This document shows, in pieces, positions 25,425 through 34,050 of a DNA stretch of 64,000 nucleotides. The stretch is from positions 276,534 to 340,533 of the forward strand of contig NZ_BNBO01000003.1 of the NCBI RefSeq assembly GCF_014655955.1, written 5' to 3'. Numbering within the stretch: the stretch's first letter is position 1; every line of letters starts with the position of its first letter. The position numbers and the translations under genes are program-made. The notes beneath the pieces were generated by a model. That model ran no database searches, had not been told where the DNA came from, and saw only the letters and a list, made by a program, of their open reading frames with translations. Source of the stretch: Kitasatospora indigofera (GTDB taxonomy: Bacteria > Actinomycetota > Actinomycetes > Streptomycetales > Streptomycetaceae).

Positions 25425-25437
25425 GAACAAGTTCTGA
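25425..25437. repeat. attR core, 13-bp direct repeat
   Basis: GAACAAGTTCTGA, identical to the mrp-terminal copy at 15287-15299. To its left is the element sequence with GGCTGGTCAG (25396-25405). To its right is what should be the original downstream sequence of mrp. Confidence 0.8.
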
Positions 25438-25454
25438 CGCCGGCCTGACGGCAC

Positions 25455-25490
25455 CGAGGGCGGGGCGGGTAGCACACCGCCCCGCCCTCG
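25455..25490. terminator. Probable original mrp terminator, displaced by the element
   Basis: A perfect 14-bp stem (CGAGGGCGGGGCGG at 25455-25468, complement at 25477-25490) with an 8-base loop, starting 18 bases after attR. It would lie directly after the mrp stop if the element were removed. It now also faces the 3' end of the response regulator gene. Confidence 0.7.
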
Positions 25491-25569
25491 GCCGTCCTCC
25501 GGCCCCGGCCGGGCCGCCCGCCCGCGTGCCGGCCGGCCTCCGGTGCGACGGAGCCGCCCCGCGCAGGTG

Positions 25570-26235
25570 TCAGGCCGGGCGGACCAGGCGGCTCTCGTGG
25601 GCGAGGACCACGGCCTGGATCCGGTCGCGGAGTTCGAGCTTGTGCAGGATCCGCCCCAGGTGGGACTTCACGGTCGCCTCCGCCAGGTGCAGGGTGGCCG
25701 CGATCTCGGCGTTGGACAGGCCGCGGCCCACCTGGACGAGCACCTCGCGCTCGCGGGTGCTCAGCCGGCTCAGCCGCTCCTCGCGGGCGGCGTCGCCGCC
25801 GCCGCCGGGGATGTGCGGGCGCAGGCTCTCCAGCAGGCGGCGGGTGATCCGCGGGGAGATCACCGCGTCGCCGGCGGCCACGTCGCGTATCGCGGTGAGC
25901 AGCTCCTCGGGCCTGGTGTTCTTCAGCAGGAAGCCCGAGGCTCCGGCGCCCAGTGCGGCGAAGGCGTACTCGTCCAGGTCGAAGGTGGTGAGGATCAGCA
26001 CCCGGCTGCGCGGGGAGGTCCGGACGATCTGCCGGGTCGCCTCGATCCCGTCCGTCCCGGGCATCCGGACGTCCATGAGGACGACGTCGGGGCGCAGCTC
26101 CCGGGCGAGGCGCACCGCCTGGGCGCCGTCCGCGGCCTCGCCGACCGGTGCCATGTCGGGCTGGGCCTCCAGGACGGTGCCGAAGGCCATCCGGAGCAGC
26201 GCCTCGTCGTCGGCGATCAGGATGCGGATCGTCAT
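25570..26235 (-). CDS. NarL/LuxR-family response regulator
   Basis: A 221-residue two-component regulator. The receiver domain has the acidic pair (ADDEALLR), the phosphoacceptor aspartate in VVLMDVRMPGTDG, T in LILTTFD and K in FLLKNTRPEE. The output domain is a LuxR-type helix-turn-helix (LSTREREVLVQVGRGLSNAEIAATL, VKSHLGRIL). The ATG overlaps the kinase stop as ATGA (26232-26235), so the two proteins are translationally coupled. The frame extends far upstream, but only as a shadow of the kinase. Target genes unknown. Confidence 0.94.
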   Translation of the reverse strand: MTIRILIADDEALLRMAFGTVLEAQPDMAPVGEAADGAQAVRLARELRPDVVLMDVRMPGTDGIEATRQIVRTSPRSRVLILTTFDLDEYAFAALGAGASGFLLKNTRPEELLTAIRDVAAGDAVISPRITRRLLESLRPHIPGGGGDAAREERLSRLSTREREVLVQVGRGLSNAEIAATLHLAEATVKSHLGRILHKLELRDRIQAVVLAHESRLVRPA

Positions 26236-27566
26236 GCGGAGGCCGCCCCGGCGCTGTCGAGGAAGAGGCGGGTGCGCACTCCCCAGCCGCCGCCGGGGAG
26301 CGGTCCGGCCCGCAGCGTCCCGCCGTAGGCGGCGGAGCGCTCGCGCATGCCGGGGATGCCGTGGCCGGACGGCGCGGCGCCGGGCGGTGGCGGGCAGGGG
26401 CCGCTGTCGGTGACGTCCACGGTGACGGTCCCGGCCGAGCACCGGATCCGGACGGTCGCGCGGGTGCCGGCGGGCGTGTGCTTGAAGGTGTTGGTCAAGG
26501 CTTCCTGCACCAGGCGGTAGACGGTCAGTTGTGCGGTGGCGGGGATGTGGCTGTGGCTGCCCTCGACCTCGACGCGGGTCGGCAGCCCGGCGGCGCCCAT
26601 CTGGTCGGCGAGGGCCTCCAGTTGTGCGATGCCGGGCAACGGGTGGCGCTGCGCGTCCGGCTCGTCCGTCCGCAGGATGCCGAGGGTGCGCCGCATGTCG
26701 GTCAGGGCCTGCCGGCCGGTCTCGGAGATCTGGAGCATCGCGGCGGTGGCCCGGTCGGGCGACCGGTGCTGCGCGTAGCGGGCGGCGTCGGTGAGCGCGA
26801 CCATGACGGACAGGTTGTGGGTGACGATGTCGTGCATCTCCCGGGTGATCCGGGTCCTCTCCTCGGCGACGGCCAGTCGCGCCTGCTGGTCCTGCTGGTG
26901 CTCCAGGTGGGCGGCCCGTTCCTCCAGGGCCGCGAGGTAGGCGCGGGTGGTCCGCACGTTCAGGCCGAGGACGGCGGCGGCGACGACCGTCGCGGTGACG
27001 GCGACGAAGGGGGTCAGGAACGCGCCGTCGGTCGCCCAGCGCAGGCAGGCCAGCAGTGCCCCGGCCTCCGCGACGACGGCGGCGGCCAGCGTGGCGCGCC
27101 GGCCCGCGTTCGCGGCCACCGTGTAGAGGGCCACCAGCAGGGCGACGTCCGCGGGCAGTTGGACGTCCGTCAGCCACTGGACGAAGGCCGCGGCCGCCAC
27201 CGCGCCGAACACCGTGAGCGGGGCCCGGCGCCGCCACACCAGGGGCAGCGCCAGGGCGGCGGTGAGGGCCACGGCCACCGGGAGCCCCTGCGGGGCGCCC
27301 GTGGTCGCGATGTTGAGCAGGAGCAGCGCCGGCACCAGCGAGTCCCGCACCGTGGGCGGCAGGCGCCGGCTCCCGCGCCGGGCGGCTCCCACCAGCCGGG
27401 CCGCGCGCACGGAGCCCGGGACGGCGCGGCTGGTCACCCGTCGCGCCGTCCTGGTCGGCCGTACCCGGGACCGGCAGCGCGCCTGGTCCCGGTGGCCCGC
27501 CTGGTCCAGGTGCCCCACCGGGTGGGCGTGGCCCGGTCCGCCGGGCCCGGTGGCAGCCTCGGTCAT
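26232..27566 (-). CDS. Sensor histidine kinase (HisKA_3 type)
   Basis: A 444-residue membrane kinase partner of the overlapping response regulator. A long Arg-rich N-terminus precedes four to six hydrophobic helices (from LVPALLLLNIATTG to about residue 210) with hardly any extracellular loop. The HisKA_3 phosphorylation motif is REMHDIVTHNLSVM, and the ATPase domain has VQEALTNTFKHTP and GHGIPGMRERSAAYGG. This is the DesK/LiaS-like architecture that senses membrane or envelope state. The ATG at 27566 was chosen; longer frames upstream lack family features. Confidence 0.9.
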   Translation of the reverse strand: MTEAATGPGGPGHAHPVGHLDQAGHRDQARCRSRVRPTRTARRVTSRAVPGSVRAARLVGAARRGSRRLPPTVRDSLVPALLLLNIATTGAPQGLPVAVALTAALALPLVWRRRAPLTVFGAVAAAAFVQWLTDVQLPADVALLVALYTVAANAGRRATLAAAVVAEAGALLACLRWATDGAFLTPFVAVTATVVAAAVLGLNVRTTRAYLAALEERAAHLEHQQDQQARLAVAEERTRITREMHDIVTHNLSVMVALTDAARYAQHRSPDRATAAMLQISETGRQALTDMRRTLGILRTDEPDAQRHPLPGIAQLEALADQMGAAGLPTRVEVEGSHSHIPATAQLTVYRLVQEALTNTFKHTPAGTRATVRIRCSAGTVTVDVTDSGPCPPPPGAAPSGHGIPGMRERSAAYGGTLRAGPLPGGGWGVRTRLFLDSAGAASA

Positions 27567-27922
27567 CACACGTCCCTGTCGGTTCGGGATCCCGGCGGCC
27601 CCGGCCGGGGCCGCCACCGCGCACGGCCGGAGCCGGGGCGGGTACGGGAGCCCGCACTGCGCGCCGCCCGGCCCGTGCGCCCTTGTCACGGTAGGGCGCG
27701 GGCCCGCGCGGCACATGAGTCCACCGGCTGACGGCAGCGGGCCGGGGTACGACCGCAGGAGGAGACCGGGTACCTCCCGTGGTCGCACCGCGGCCGCCGG
27801 TCCGGCGGGGTCGACCGCCACCACGGTCGCACCGGGCGCTGCCGCGGGTTGCGACCCCGGACGCACCGGACGGCGCCCCGGAGCCGATGTGGCGGCAGGC
27901 ACCCGGCGCCGAGGATGGCCCG
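27567..27922. promoter_or_regulatory. Divergent intergenic region between the kinase and lipase-like genes
   Basis: About 355 gene-free bases that must hold the promoters of the two-component operon (minus) and the lipase-like gene (plus). No convincing -35/-10 pair or operator was found. Reading frames through it are shadows. A direct regulatory link between the two-component system and the neighbouring lipase-like gene is possible but is inferred only from the arrangement. Confidence 0.35.
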
Positions 27923-29377
27923 GTGACCGAGATCATCACGGGGCTGTCCATGTCGCCCCTGGAATTCCTCGCCCTGCTGGGCGCCGTCGCGCTGGTCATG
28001 GCGCGCTGGCTGCCCCCCGCCGCCCGCCCGCGCGGCACGATCGCGGCGGGGGCCGTCCTCGCGGCGTCAGCGGTCCCGCTGGCCGTGACGGGGATCCGCT
28101 GGCAGCTGCTGCCCGTCCTGGCGGGCGCGGCCGTCGCGCTGCCGTTCGCCCTCCCGCCGCTGCTGCGCCGGCGGACCGGCCGGCCGGCCCGGCGGGCCCG
28201 CTGGTGGCTGGCGTTGCCGGGGACGGTGGCCTGCGTCGGCCTGATCGCCACCGGCCCGGTGGCCGCCTGGGCCTTTCCCGTCCCCGTGTTCCCCGTACCG
28301 TCGGGCGGGTTCGCGGTCGGCACCCGCGTCGAGCAGTGGACGGACCCGCTCCGCCCCGAGACCTTCACCGCCGATCCGGACGACCGGCGCACGGTCGTGG
28401 TCCAGCTCTGGTACCCCGCCCGGACGAGCCCCCCGGGCACCCGGCGGGCCCAGTACCTCGGACGCACCGAGCAGGAGGCGCGCACCGTCTCCGAGGCCCT
28501 CGCCCGCTCGGCCGGCCTGCCCGGTTTCCTGGTCGACGGCGTCCCGCGGGCACGCAGCCGTTCGGTCTTCGACGCCCCGGTGGCCGACGGGGGCGACCGG
28601 TTCCCGGTCGTGCTGTTCTCCCCCGGATCGGGCGGGGCGCGCACCCAGAACACCGCCTGGGCGGAGGAACTGGCCAGCCACGGCTACGTGGTCGCCGCCC
28701 TCGACCACCCGTACGACTCGGCCGCCGTCGTCCTCGCCGACGGCCGGACGATCCACGCCGTGACCGCCTCCTCCGGCGACCGGGACACGGACGAGAGGCT
28801 GGCGGCCGACTGGACGGCCGTCCGGGCCGCCGACCTCGGCTTCGTCCTCACCCGGCTCGGCGAGCTGGACCGCGGTGCGCCGGCCGGCCCGCTGACCGGC
28901 CGGCTGGACACCGGGCGGGCCGCGGTGGCCGGCCACTCCATGGGTGGCGCCGCCGCGTTGCAGGCGGCCCGGCAGGACCGCAGGTTCGGCGCCGTCGTCG
29001 ATCTGGACGGCTACCCGCACGGCCCCGGCTCCCCCGCCCTCCGGCAGCCGACGCTGGCGCTCACCCAGGCCGACACCCCGGGGACGGACCCGCGCTACCT
29101 CCCCCGGCTCACCGAGGCCCTCGGGCTCAGCACCGCGACGAGCTACCGGCTCACCGTCCCCGGCGCCGCCCACCTCACCTTCACGGACGGACCGCTGTAC
29201 CTGCCGCCGGTGCCCTCGGTCGTCGGCTCCCTGGGCCGTACCGGGAGCCCGCGCGTGGTCGCCGCGGCCACCCTGGCCTTCCTGGACGCCGTCCTGCGGG
29301 ACCGGCCCGGCGACCTGGCGGGCGACCTGCGGGCCTACGGCGAGCTCACCGTCCACCAACCGGACGGCAGCCGCTGA
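27923..29377 (+). CDS. Membrane-anchored lipase-like alpha/beta hydrolase (PAF-acetylhydrolase type)
   Basis: A 484-residue protein. Three or four hydrophobic helices in the first 120 residues anchor it. The rest is an alpha/beta hydrolase similar to platelet-activating-factor acetylhydrolase II/chlorophyllase-like proteins: FPVVLFSPGSGG, the nucleophile elbow AGHSMGG, an aspartate in VVDLDGYPH, and a late histidine in GAAHLTF. GTG at 27923 with GAGGA seven bases upstream is preferred; the ATG at 27950 is an alternative. It lies divergent from the kinase, so it may be an envelope lipid hydrolase under its control. The substrate is unknown. Confidence 0.82.
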   Translation: MTEIITGLSMSPLEFLALLGAVALVMARWLPPAARPRGTIAAGAVLAASAVPLAVTGIRWQLLPVLAGAAVALPFALPPLLRRRTGRPARRARWWLALPGTVACVGLIATGPVAAWAFPVPVFPVPSGGFAVGTRVEQWTDPLRPETFTADPDDRRTVVVQLWYPARTSPPGTRRAQYLGRTEQEARTVSEALARSAGLPGFLVDGVPRARSRSVFDAPVADGGDRFPVVLFSPGSGGARTQNTAWAEELASHGYVVAALDHPYDSAAVVLADGRTIHAVTASSGDRDTDERLAADWTAVRAADLGFVLTRLGELDRGAPAGPLTGRLDTGRAAVAGHSMGGAAALQAARQDRRFGAVVDLDGYPHGPGSPALRQPTLALTQADTPGTDPRYLPRLTEALGLSTATSYRLTVPGAAHLTFTDGPLYLPPVPSVVGSLGRTGSPRVVAAATLAFLDAVLRDRPGDLAGDLRAYGELTVHQPDGSR

Positions 29378-29455
29378 CCGGCCGGGCCGGGGGCGGGGGC
29401 GAGCGCCGCCGGGGACGACGGGGTCACCGCTGCCGCCCCGCGCGCCGCGCCCGGC

Positions 29456-30151
29456 CTACGGGCGGGTGTAGGCCGCGAGGTCGGGGACGGTCGAGAAGCC
29501 GACGCCGTACGCGCTGACGCCGCGGCCGTAGGCGCCCAGCAGGACGCCGGGGGCCTCGCCGGCGAGCACCCAGCCGTACTCGGACTCCCGGTAGCGGAAG
29601 GGCTGCGGGAGGCCGTTGACCGGAAGGCTGAGGGCGGACCAGCCGGGGCCCTCCAGGTCGTCGGCGAGGTCCCAGGCGAGGGCGGTCTGCTGGTCCATCC
29701 AGTCCTGGCGCAGGGCGCGGTCCAGCTGGCCGGGCCAGGTGGCGGCGAGCAGTCCGGAGCCGGCCAGCCAGGCGGCGGAGGAGGCCGAGGTGGCCTCCAG
29801 GGTGCCGGTGTTGTCGGCGCTGCGGCGGACGTCCCGGCGGGCCACGGTGACCACCACCGCGAAGCGGCGGACGTCCCGGGCCTCGTACTGCTTGGCGGGC
29901 TCCTCGCCGTGCCCGAGGGTGCCGTAGTCGACGCCGGCGCTCTGGCCGGAGCGGACGCCCGAGCCGGCCTGCATCAGCCAGCGGCGGCCCGTCCAGCCCT
30001 CGTCCAGCCCGTACCAGGGGAAGTCCGCCGCCCGGTACGCCAGCAGCGGGTCCACCGGGCGGGCCCGGCCGCCCGGTACGGCGCCGGACGCCGCGCCGGC
30101 CTCCGGTCCGCCGGCCGTGGCCGTTCCCACCGCATGACTCGTCGCGTCCAT
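29456..30151 (-). CDS. Uncharacterised protein
   Basis: A 231-residue protein I do not recognise. After a variable Gly/Ala-rich first 35 residues, a core follows: LLAYRAADFPWYGLDEGWTG, RDVRRFAVVVTVARRDVRRSADNTGTLEATSA, then LDRALRQDWMDQQTALAWDLADDL. It ends with VLLGAYGRGVSAYGVGFS. There is no signal peptide or membrane helix; it has a mix of strands and helices. ATG start. It stands between the lipase-like gene and tatB with its own spacing, so the context says little. Confidence 0.65.
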   Translation of the reverse strand: MDATSHAVGTATAGGPEAGAASGAVPGGRARPVDPLLAYRAADFPWYGLDEGWTGRRWLMQAGSGVRSGQSAGVDYGTLGHGEEPAKQYEARDVRRFAVVVTVARRDVRRSADNTGTLEATSASSAAWLAGSGLLAATWPGQLDRALRQDWMDQQTALAWDLADDLEGPGWSALSLPVNGLPQPFRYRESEYGWVLAGEAPGVLLGAYGRGVSAYGVGFSTVPDLAAYTRP

Positions 30152-30363
30152 CCCCGGGCCTCCTCAACGCCTGTTCCCTGCCGCGGCGCGCTCCGATGAC
30201 GGCGTGCCACGGCGTGCCCGCCGGGCCGGTCCGGCCTGGAAACGGCCGGCCGGCGCGACGGAGACAATCAGCACAATAGCGGCGCACATGCCGACGCCCC
30301 GCTCAGCCGACCGGCCGGGCGGGGCGTTGGCGCGTCGTGGGTGCGCCGGGAACGGGCCGTGGA

Positions 30364-30804
30364 TCAGGTCGCGTCCAGGTCGAACGGGGGGCGCTCACCG
30401 GCGGCGAGCGGCGCGCCGCCGGCGGCGGCCGACTCGACCGGCCCGGTCTTCTCCATGCTCACCGAGCCCGACCGGCCGTTGACGGACGGCGACGGCCGGT
30501 CGTCCAGGACGGACTTGATGTCGAGGCTGTCGCGGATCTCCTTGAAGCCCAGCGGGTCCTCGTTGCCGCCCATCAGCTGCTTGCGGACGAAGGTCTTGGG
30601 GTGCAGGTCCTCGAACTCGAAGTCCTTGAAGTCCGGGCCGAGCTCGCTGCGGATGTCCTCCTTCGCGCTGTCGGCGAAGGAACGGACCTTCCGGATGAAG
30701 CCCATCGTGTCCTGGATCAGCTTGGGGAGCTTGTCCGGGCCGAAGATCACGATGGCCATGATGACCAAGGTCAGGAGTTCAAGTGTGCCTATGTCTGTGA
30801 ACAC
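30364..30804 (-). CDS. tatB: Sec-independent protein translocase subunit TatB
   Basis: A 146-residue TatB: a single N-terminal membrane helix (IGTLELLTLVIMAIVIFGPDKLPKL), then the amphipathic helix IQDTMGFIRKVRSFADSAKEDI, the conserved ELGPDFKDFEFEDLHPKTFVRKQL, and a disordered Ser/Gly tail. It works with TatA/TatC to export folded twin-arginine proteins. The GTG at 30804 is preferred, five bases after GGAG; another GTG twelve bases earlier is possible. It lies directly downstream of the anti-sigma gene, as in the sigE-rseA-htrA-tatB order of actinobacteria, but without htrA. Confidence 0.92.
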   Translation of the reverse strand: MFTDIGTLELLTLVIMAIVIFGPDKLPKLIQDTMGFIRKVRSFADSAKEDIRSELGPDFKDFEFEDLHPKTFVRKQLMGGNEDPLGFKEIRDSLDIKSVLDDRPSPSVNGRSGSVSMEKTGPVESAAAGGAPLAAGERPPFDLDAT

Positions 30805-30918
30805 GCAAGCTCCCACACTCTCCGGTCGGCGTCCCTACAGGGTAATGGCCGTCGGCCGGTACCGGGGCCTCGAAGTGATGAAGCCGGGGTGAAGTCCCAC
30901 CGATCGCCGCAGGTGGGG

Positions 30919-32043
30919 TCAGCGCGGCTGGCCGGGACCGTCCCCGTAGGGCCCGCCGTGGAAACCGCCGTTGTACGGCGCCCCGCCGTAGGGGCTGCCG
31001 GCGGCCGGGAGCCGGCCCGAGTCGCCGGGCGCGGCCGCGGTACGGGTCGCCGCCACCGGCAGCACCGGGAAGTCGACCGGGACCTGCCCGCTCATCGGCA
31101 CCGGGACGCCGGCCGGGCCGCGCGCCGGGGTGACCGCCGTGCCGGGCCGGTCGTCGCCCGCCGGGGTGGGCAGGCCGCCCACTCCGCCCAGGGTGACCGC
31201 GGCCACCGAGAAGGCACCGGCCGCGGCGGCCGCGAAGACGAAGCGGCGGGCCCGCGGCTGCGCCGGGCGCCCGGAGGCCCCGGAGGGCTCGCCCGCGGAC
31301 CGGGTGGAGGCCCCGGGCCCGGCGGCCGCCAGCGGTCCTTCCGGGCCCGCCTGCGGGCCGCGCCGGCCCATCAGCGGGCGCAGCACGGATCCCCGGCCGA
31401 AGGCCCTCGGGTCCACGCCGGGGAGCGGGGCGTCCGCGCCGAGCGCGCCGCCGCCGAACGAGGCACCCGCGCCGCGGCCGAACGAGCCGCCGGTGAGCCG
31501 GCTGCCGCCGAGCGTGCCGGTGACGGCCGCCAGGCCGCCGCCGGAGCCGCCGCGGCCGCCGTCCGGGTGATCGTCATGGTCGTCGCGGCCGTCCTGGTCC
31601 TGCCGGCCCCGCGACCCGTCGCCGTCCTGCTCCTCGCCGAGCGCGCCGACCGCGAGCAGCCGGGCCATCAGGGTCGAGGAGGGGGCGGGCGTGCCGGTGT
31701 GGGTCAGCAGGTGCTTGACGGCGCGGCCGGCGTCGGCCTCGGCCAGGCACTGCGGACAGGTGGCCAGGTGGGCCTGGACGCGGTCGCGCGAGTCGTGGCC
31801 GAGCTCGCCGTCCACGAAGGCGGAGAGCCGCTCACCGAGATGGTGCTCCTCCGCGGGGGGCTCGGCGCTGCTGCGGACCGCGACCGGGAGCAGCCCGCTC
31901 TCCGGCCCGACGGGCACCTGCGGCGCCGCCGCCGGCTCGGGATCGGCGCCACCGCGCCGCCCCAGCTGCGCCCAGCCGCCGCCACGGCGGGACGCCGCCC
32001 TGCCGGACGACTCGTGCGGACCGGACCGGCCGACAGCGCTCAC
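30919..32043 (-). CDS. Zinc-finger anti-sigma factor, RseA-like
   Basis: A 374-residue membrane protein. A variable 60-residue N-terminus leads to the zf-HC2 anti-sigma domain ([28 protein letters not shown]83, H92, C96, C99). A long Gly/Ala/Asp-rich linker, one membrane helix at 267-290 and a Pro/Gly-rich outer tail follow. It should hold the ECF sigma factor inactive at the membrane and release it on envelope stress. Its GTG overlaps the sigma stop by 4 bp (GTGA, 32040-32043), which fixes the stoichiometry of the pair. It is longer than typical RseA proteins because of the linker. Confidence 0.9.
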   Translation of the reverse strand: MSAVGRSGPHESSGRAASRRGGGWAQLGRRGGADPEPAAAPQVPVGPESGLLPVAVRSSAEPPAEEHHLGERLSAFVDGELGHDSRDRVQAHLATCPQCLAEADAGRAVKHLLTHTGTPAPSSTLMARLLAVGALGEEQDGDGSRGRQDQDGRDDHDDHPDGGRGGSGGGLAAVTGTLGGSRLTGGSFGRGAGASFGGGALGADAPLPGVDPRAFGRGSVLRPLMGRRGPQAGPEGPLAAAGPGASTRSAGEPSGASGRPAQPRARRFVFAAAAAGAFSVAAVTLGGVGGLPTPAGDDRPGTAVTPARGPAGVPVPMSGQVPVDFPVLPVAATRTAAAPGDSGRLPAAGSPYGGAPYNGGFHGGPYGDGPGQPR

Positions 32044-32870
32044 GACCGCCCCCGTCCACGCCGGTCGGTGGCGCCCGCGTCACCGCCGACCGCACCGACC
32101 GCCACCGGCTCGTCGGAACCGCCGCGGCGCTCGCGCCCGGGGGCGGAGCCGGGGGCACGGTGCTTCAGCGCGGCGCGCAGGTGCGAGCGGCCGCGGTGGA
32201 TGCGGCTGCGCACGGTGCCGAGCTTGACACCGAGGGTGGCCGCGATCTCCTCGTACGAGAGGCCCTCGATGTCGCACAGCACCACGGCGGCGCGGAACTC
32301 GGGGGCGAGGGTGTCGAGCGCCTGCTGGACGTCGGCGTCGAAGTGGGTGTCGCTGAAGTGCTGGGCCGGGCTCGGCTCACGGCTGGGCAGCCGCTCGGCG
32401 GCGTCGTCGCCGAGGGCGTCGAAGCGGATCCGCTGGCGTCGGCGCACCATGTCCAGGAAGAGGTTGGTGGTGATCCGGTGGAGCCACCCCTCGAAGGTGC
32501 CGGGGGTGTAGGTGGAGAGCGAGCGGAAGACCCGGACGAAGACCTCCTGGGTGAGGTCCTCGGCGTCGTGCTGGTTGCCCGTCAGACGGTAGGCGAGCCG
32601 GTAGACGCGGGCGCTGTGCGCCTCGACGATCTCCTCCCAGGAGGGAGGGGTCCAGGCCTGCGCGTCGGGGCCCTCGGCGAAGGTCGCCAGAGCAACGGGG
32701 GCCTCGGCGGTGGCCTCGGCCGGCTTGTCCAGGGGGGATTGCGCAGGCTGGTTCATCACGGGCTCCGGCGTACGGGCCGACGTGGTGCCGCGGTGGTGCC
32801 GCCGCACAGGGACGTCGCCCTCGGCCACACCTCCTCGGTCGGCTCTTCTGCCCAGCAGGGCCACCACCAT
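32040..32870 (-). CDS. ECF RNA polymerase sigma factor (mycobacterial SigE-like)
   Basis: A 276-residue ECF sigma factor. Region 2 ([30 protein letters not shown], with the DAED motif) and region 4 ([29 protein letters not shown]) are typical. The first 90 residues are a variable extension. The C-terminus is Gly/Arg-rich. The ATG at 32870 behind GGTGAGG is preferred; starts at 32963 or further in are alternatives. It directs transcription of envelope-stress genes and is probably held by the next gene's product. It should not be confused with the streptomycete SigE of the Cse system, so no symbol is given. Confidence 0.92.
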   Translation of the reverse strand: MVVALLGRRADRGGVAEGDVPVRRHHRGTTSARTPEPVMNQPAQSPLDKPAEATAEAPVALATFAEGPDAQAWTPPSWEEIVEAHSARVYRLAYRLTGNQHDAEDLTQEVFVRVFRSLSTYTPGTFEGWLHRITTNLFLDMVRRRQRIRFDALGDDAAERLPSREPSPAQHFSDTHFDADVQQALDTLAPEFRAAVVLCDIEGLSYEEIAATLGVKLGTVRSRIHRGRSHLRAALKHRAPGSAPGRERRGGSDEPVAVGAVGGDAGATDRRGRGRS

Positions 32871-33091
32871 ATCCACCTCACCCGTCAGATCCGGATAAAA
32901 GTGCTCAACCCCTGGTCGAGCACCCCTGCTGTGCACTGTCGGCCGTTCGGTACGCACTCCCATCGCCCGTTCCCGACTTCACCAACGGCCCGCCGCCGGA
33001 CGCGGTTCCCGGGCGGCCAGTAATCTGTGCCAGGAAATATCGACATCCGGTCGGCACAGGGCCGGCACCCGGCGCTCCGGAAGAGGCAGCC

Positions 33092-33724
33092 ATCACCGAG
33101 TTCGGGGCAGCGCACGCGGCCCTCGCGGACACCTACGTGGGCGAGGACGCCGTCCTGACCTACGCCAGGGCCCAGTCCGCGCGGACGGGAATCCGCGCGA
33201 TCGGGCCGAGCGGCGGGGCGTGCCTGCGACTGCTGGCCGCCGCGCTCGACGCCAAGGCGGTGGCCGAGATCGGCACCGGGACGGGCGTGTCCGGGGTCTA
33301 CCTGCTCCGCGGCATGCGGCCGGACGGGGTGCTGACCACCGTCGACTCCGAGCCGGTCCGCCAGCAGTTCGCCCGGGAGGCGTACCTGGCGGCGGGCTTC
33401 GCGGCCAATCGGGCCCGGTTCATCCCCGGGCGCGCCCTGGACGTGCTGCCACGCCTCGCGGACGGCCAGTACGACCTGGTCTTCTGCGACGGCGACCCGG
33501 CCGAATCGCAGTCCTACCTTGCAGAATCGTTGCGCCTGCTGCGCCCCGGCGGCATGGTCTGCTTCGAGGGCGTCTTCCAGGAGGGCCGGCTCGCCGAGCC
33601 CTCCCACCGGGACGCCCAGACGCACGCCGTCCGCGAGCTGGTCCGGGACGTCCGGGAGAGCGAGGACCTGCTCCCCGCCCTGCTGCCGGTCAGCGACGGG
33701 CTGCTCTGCGCGGTCAAACGCTGA
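33092..33724 (+). CDS. Class I SAM-dependent O-methyltransferase, probable ATC start
   Basis: A SAM-dependent methyltransferase of the catechol/caffeoyl-CoA O-methyltransferase type: the SAM site VAEIGTGTGVSGVYLL, then TTVDSEPVRQQFAREAY, YDLVFCDGDP and LRLLRPGGMVCFEGVF. The first usual start codon is a GTG at 33137, but it has no ribosome-binding site and would cut the N-terminal helix LADTYVGEDAVLTYAR. The frame is open upstream. An ATC at 33092, five bases after GGAAGAGG, would give TEFGAAHAALADTYVGED as the N-terminus (210 residues). It lies divergent from the sigma gene, as in mycobacteria. The methyl acceptor is unknown. Identity is firm; the start is uncertain. Confidence 0.88.
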   Translation: MTEFGAAHAALADTYVGEDAVLTYARAQSARTGIRAIGPSGGACLRLLAAALDAKAVAEIGTGTGVSGVYLLRGMRPDGVLTTVDSEPVRQQFAREAYLAAGFAANRARFIPGRALDVLPRLADGQYDLVFCDGDPAESQSYLAESLRLLRPGGMVCFEGVFQEGRLAEPSHRDAQTHAVRELVRDVRESEDLLPALLPVSDGLLCAVKR

Positions 33725-33809
33725 CCCGGGCGGGGCCGGGTGCGCCAGGGGTGTCCCTCAGGGCCCCGGCGCCCCCGGTGGCCCCGGCGCCCGGGGAGCG
33801 GACGCCAGG

Positions 33810-33842
33810 GAGCCCGGGCCGACGGTGTGTCGGCCCGGGCTC
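33810..33842. terminator. Bidirectional terminator
   Basis: A perfect 14-bp stem (GAGCCCGGGCCGAC at 33810-33823, complement at 33829-33842) with a 5-base loop, between the convergent methyltransferase and DUF3117 genes. Confidence 0.85.
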
Positions 33843-33882
33843 CGTGCACATCTCAAGGAGATGAGGGGAACACCCGCTGCGG

Positions 33883-34050
33883 TCAGCCGCAAGCCTTCTT
33901 CAGGGCCTCGCCCAGGGCGTCGGCCTCGTCCGGCGTGAGTTCCACCACCAGGCGTCCGCCGCCTTCCAGCGGAACGCGCATGATGATGCCCCGCCCCTCT
34001 TTGGTGACCTCGAGCGGGCCGTCACCCGTCCGCGGCTTCATGGCCGCCAT
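33883..34050 (-). CDS. DUF3117 small actinobacterial protein
   Basis: A 55-residue protein (MAAMKPRTGDGPLEVTKEGR then GIIMRVPLEGGGRLVVELTP) that matches the highly conserved actinobacterial DUF3117 family in length and sequence. It is probably a small beta-sheet protein ending in a helix (DEADALGEALKKACG). ATG start with GGAAGGGG upstream. The function is unknown. From memory, mycobacteria carry it near tag and folP2, as here. Confidence 0.9.
   Translation of the reverse strand: MAAMKPRTGDGPLEVTKEGRGIIMRVPLEGGGRLVVELTPDEADALGEALKKACG

Larger units (their letters stand above)
15287..25437. mobile_element. Integrated element (AICE-like, no transfer gene seen) in the 3' end of mrp
   Basis: A segment of about 10.1 kb is bounded by identical 13-bp repeats GAACAAGTTCTGA at 15287-15299 (last codons of mrp) and 25425-25437 (34 bases after the integrase stop). 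Inside are a tyrosine integrase beside attR, an excisionase, a DUF3987-like replication protein, a divergent GntR/HTH regulator pair and palindromic control regions. At the left end are two cargo genes, one of clearly lower GC. The order rep-xis-int, plus a GntR-type repressor, recalls actinomycete integrative elements of the pSAM2 class. However, no TraB/FtsK transfer protein or Spd protein is visible. A strong hairpin just outside attR (25455-25490) probably was the mrp terminator before insertion. Confidence 0.85.

Noticed and set aside
25570..28653. 1027-residue minus-strand frame running through the regulator and upstream
   Set aside because: Only the last 221 residues are a real protein. 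The rest is an out-of-frame reading of the kinase and lipase-like genes.
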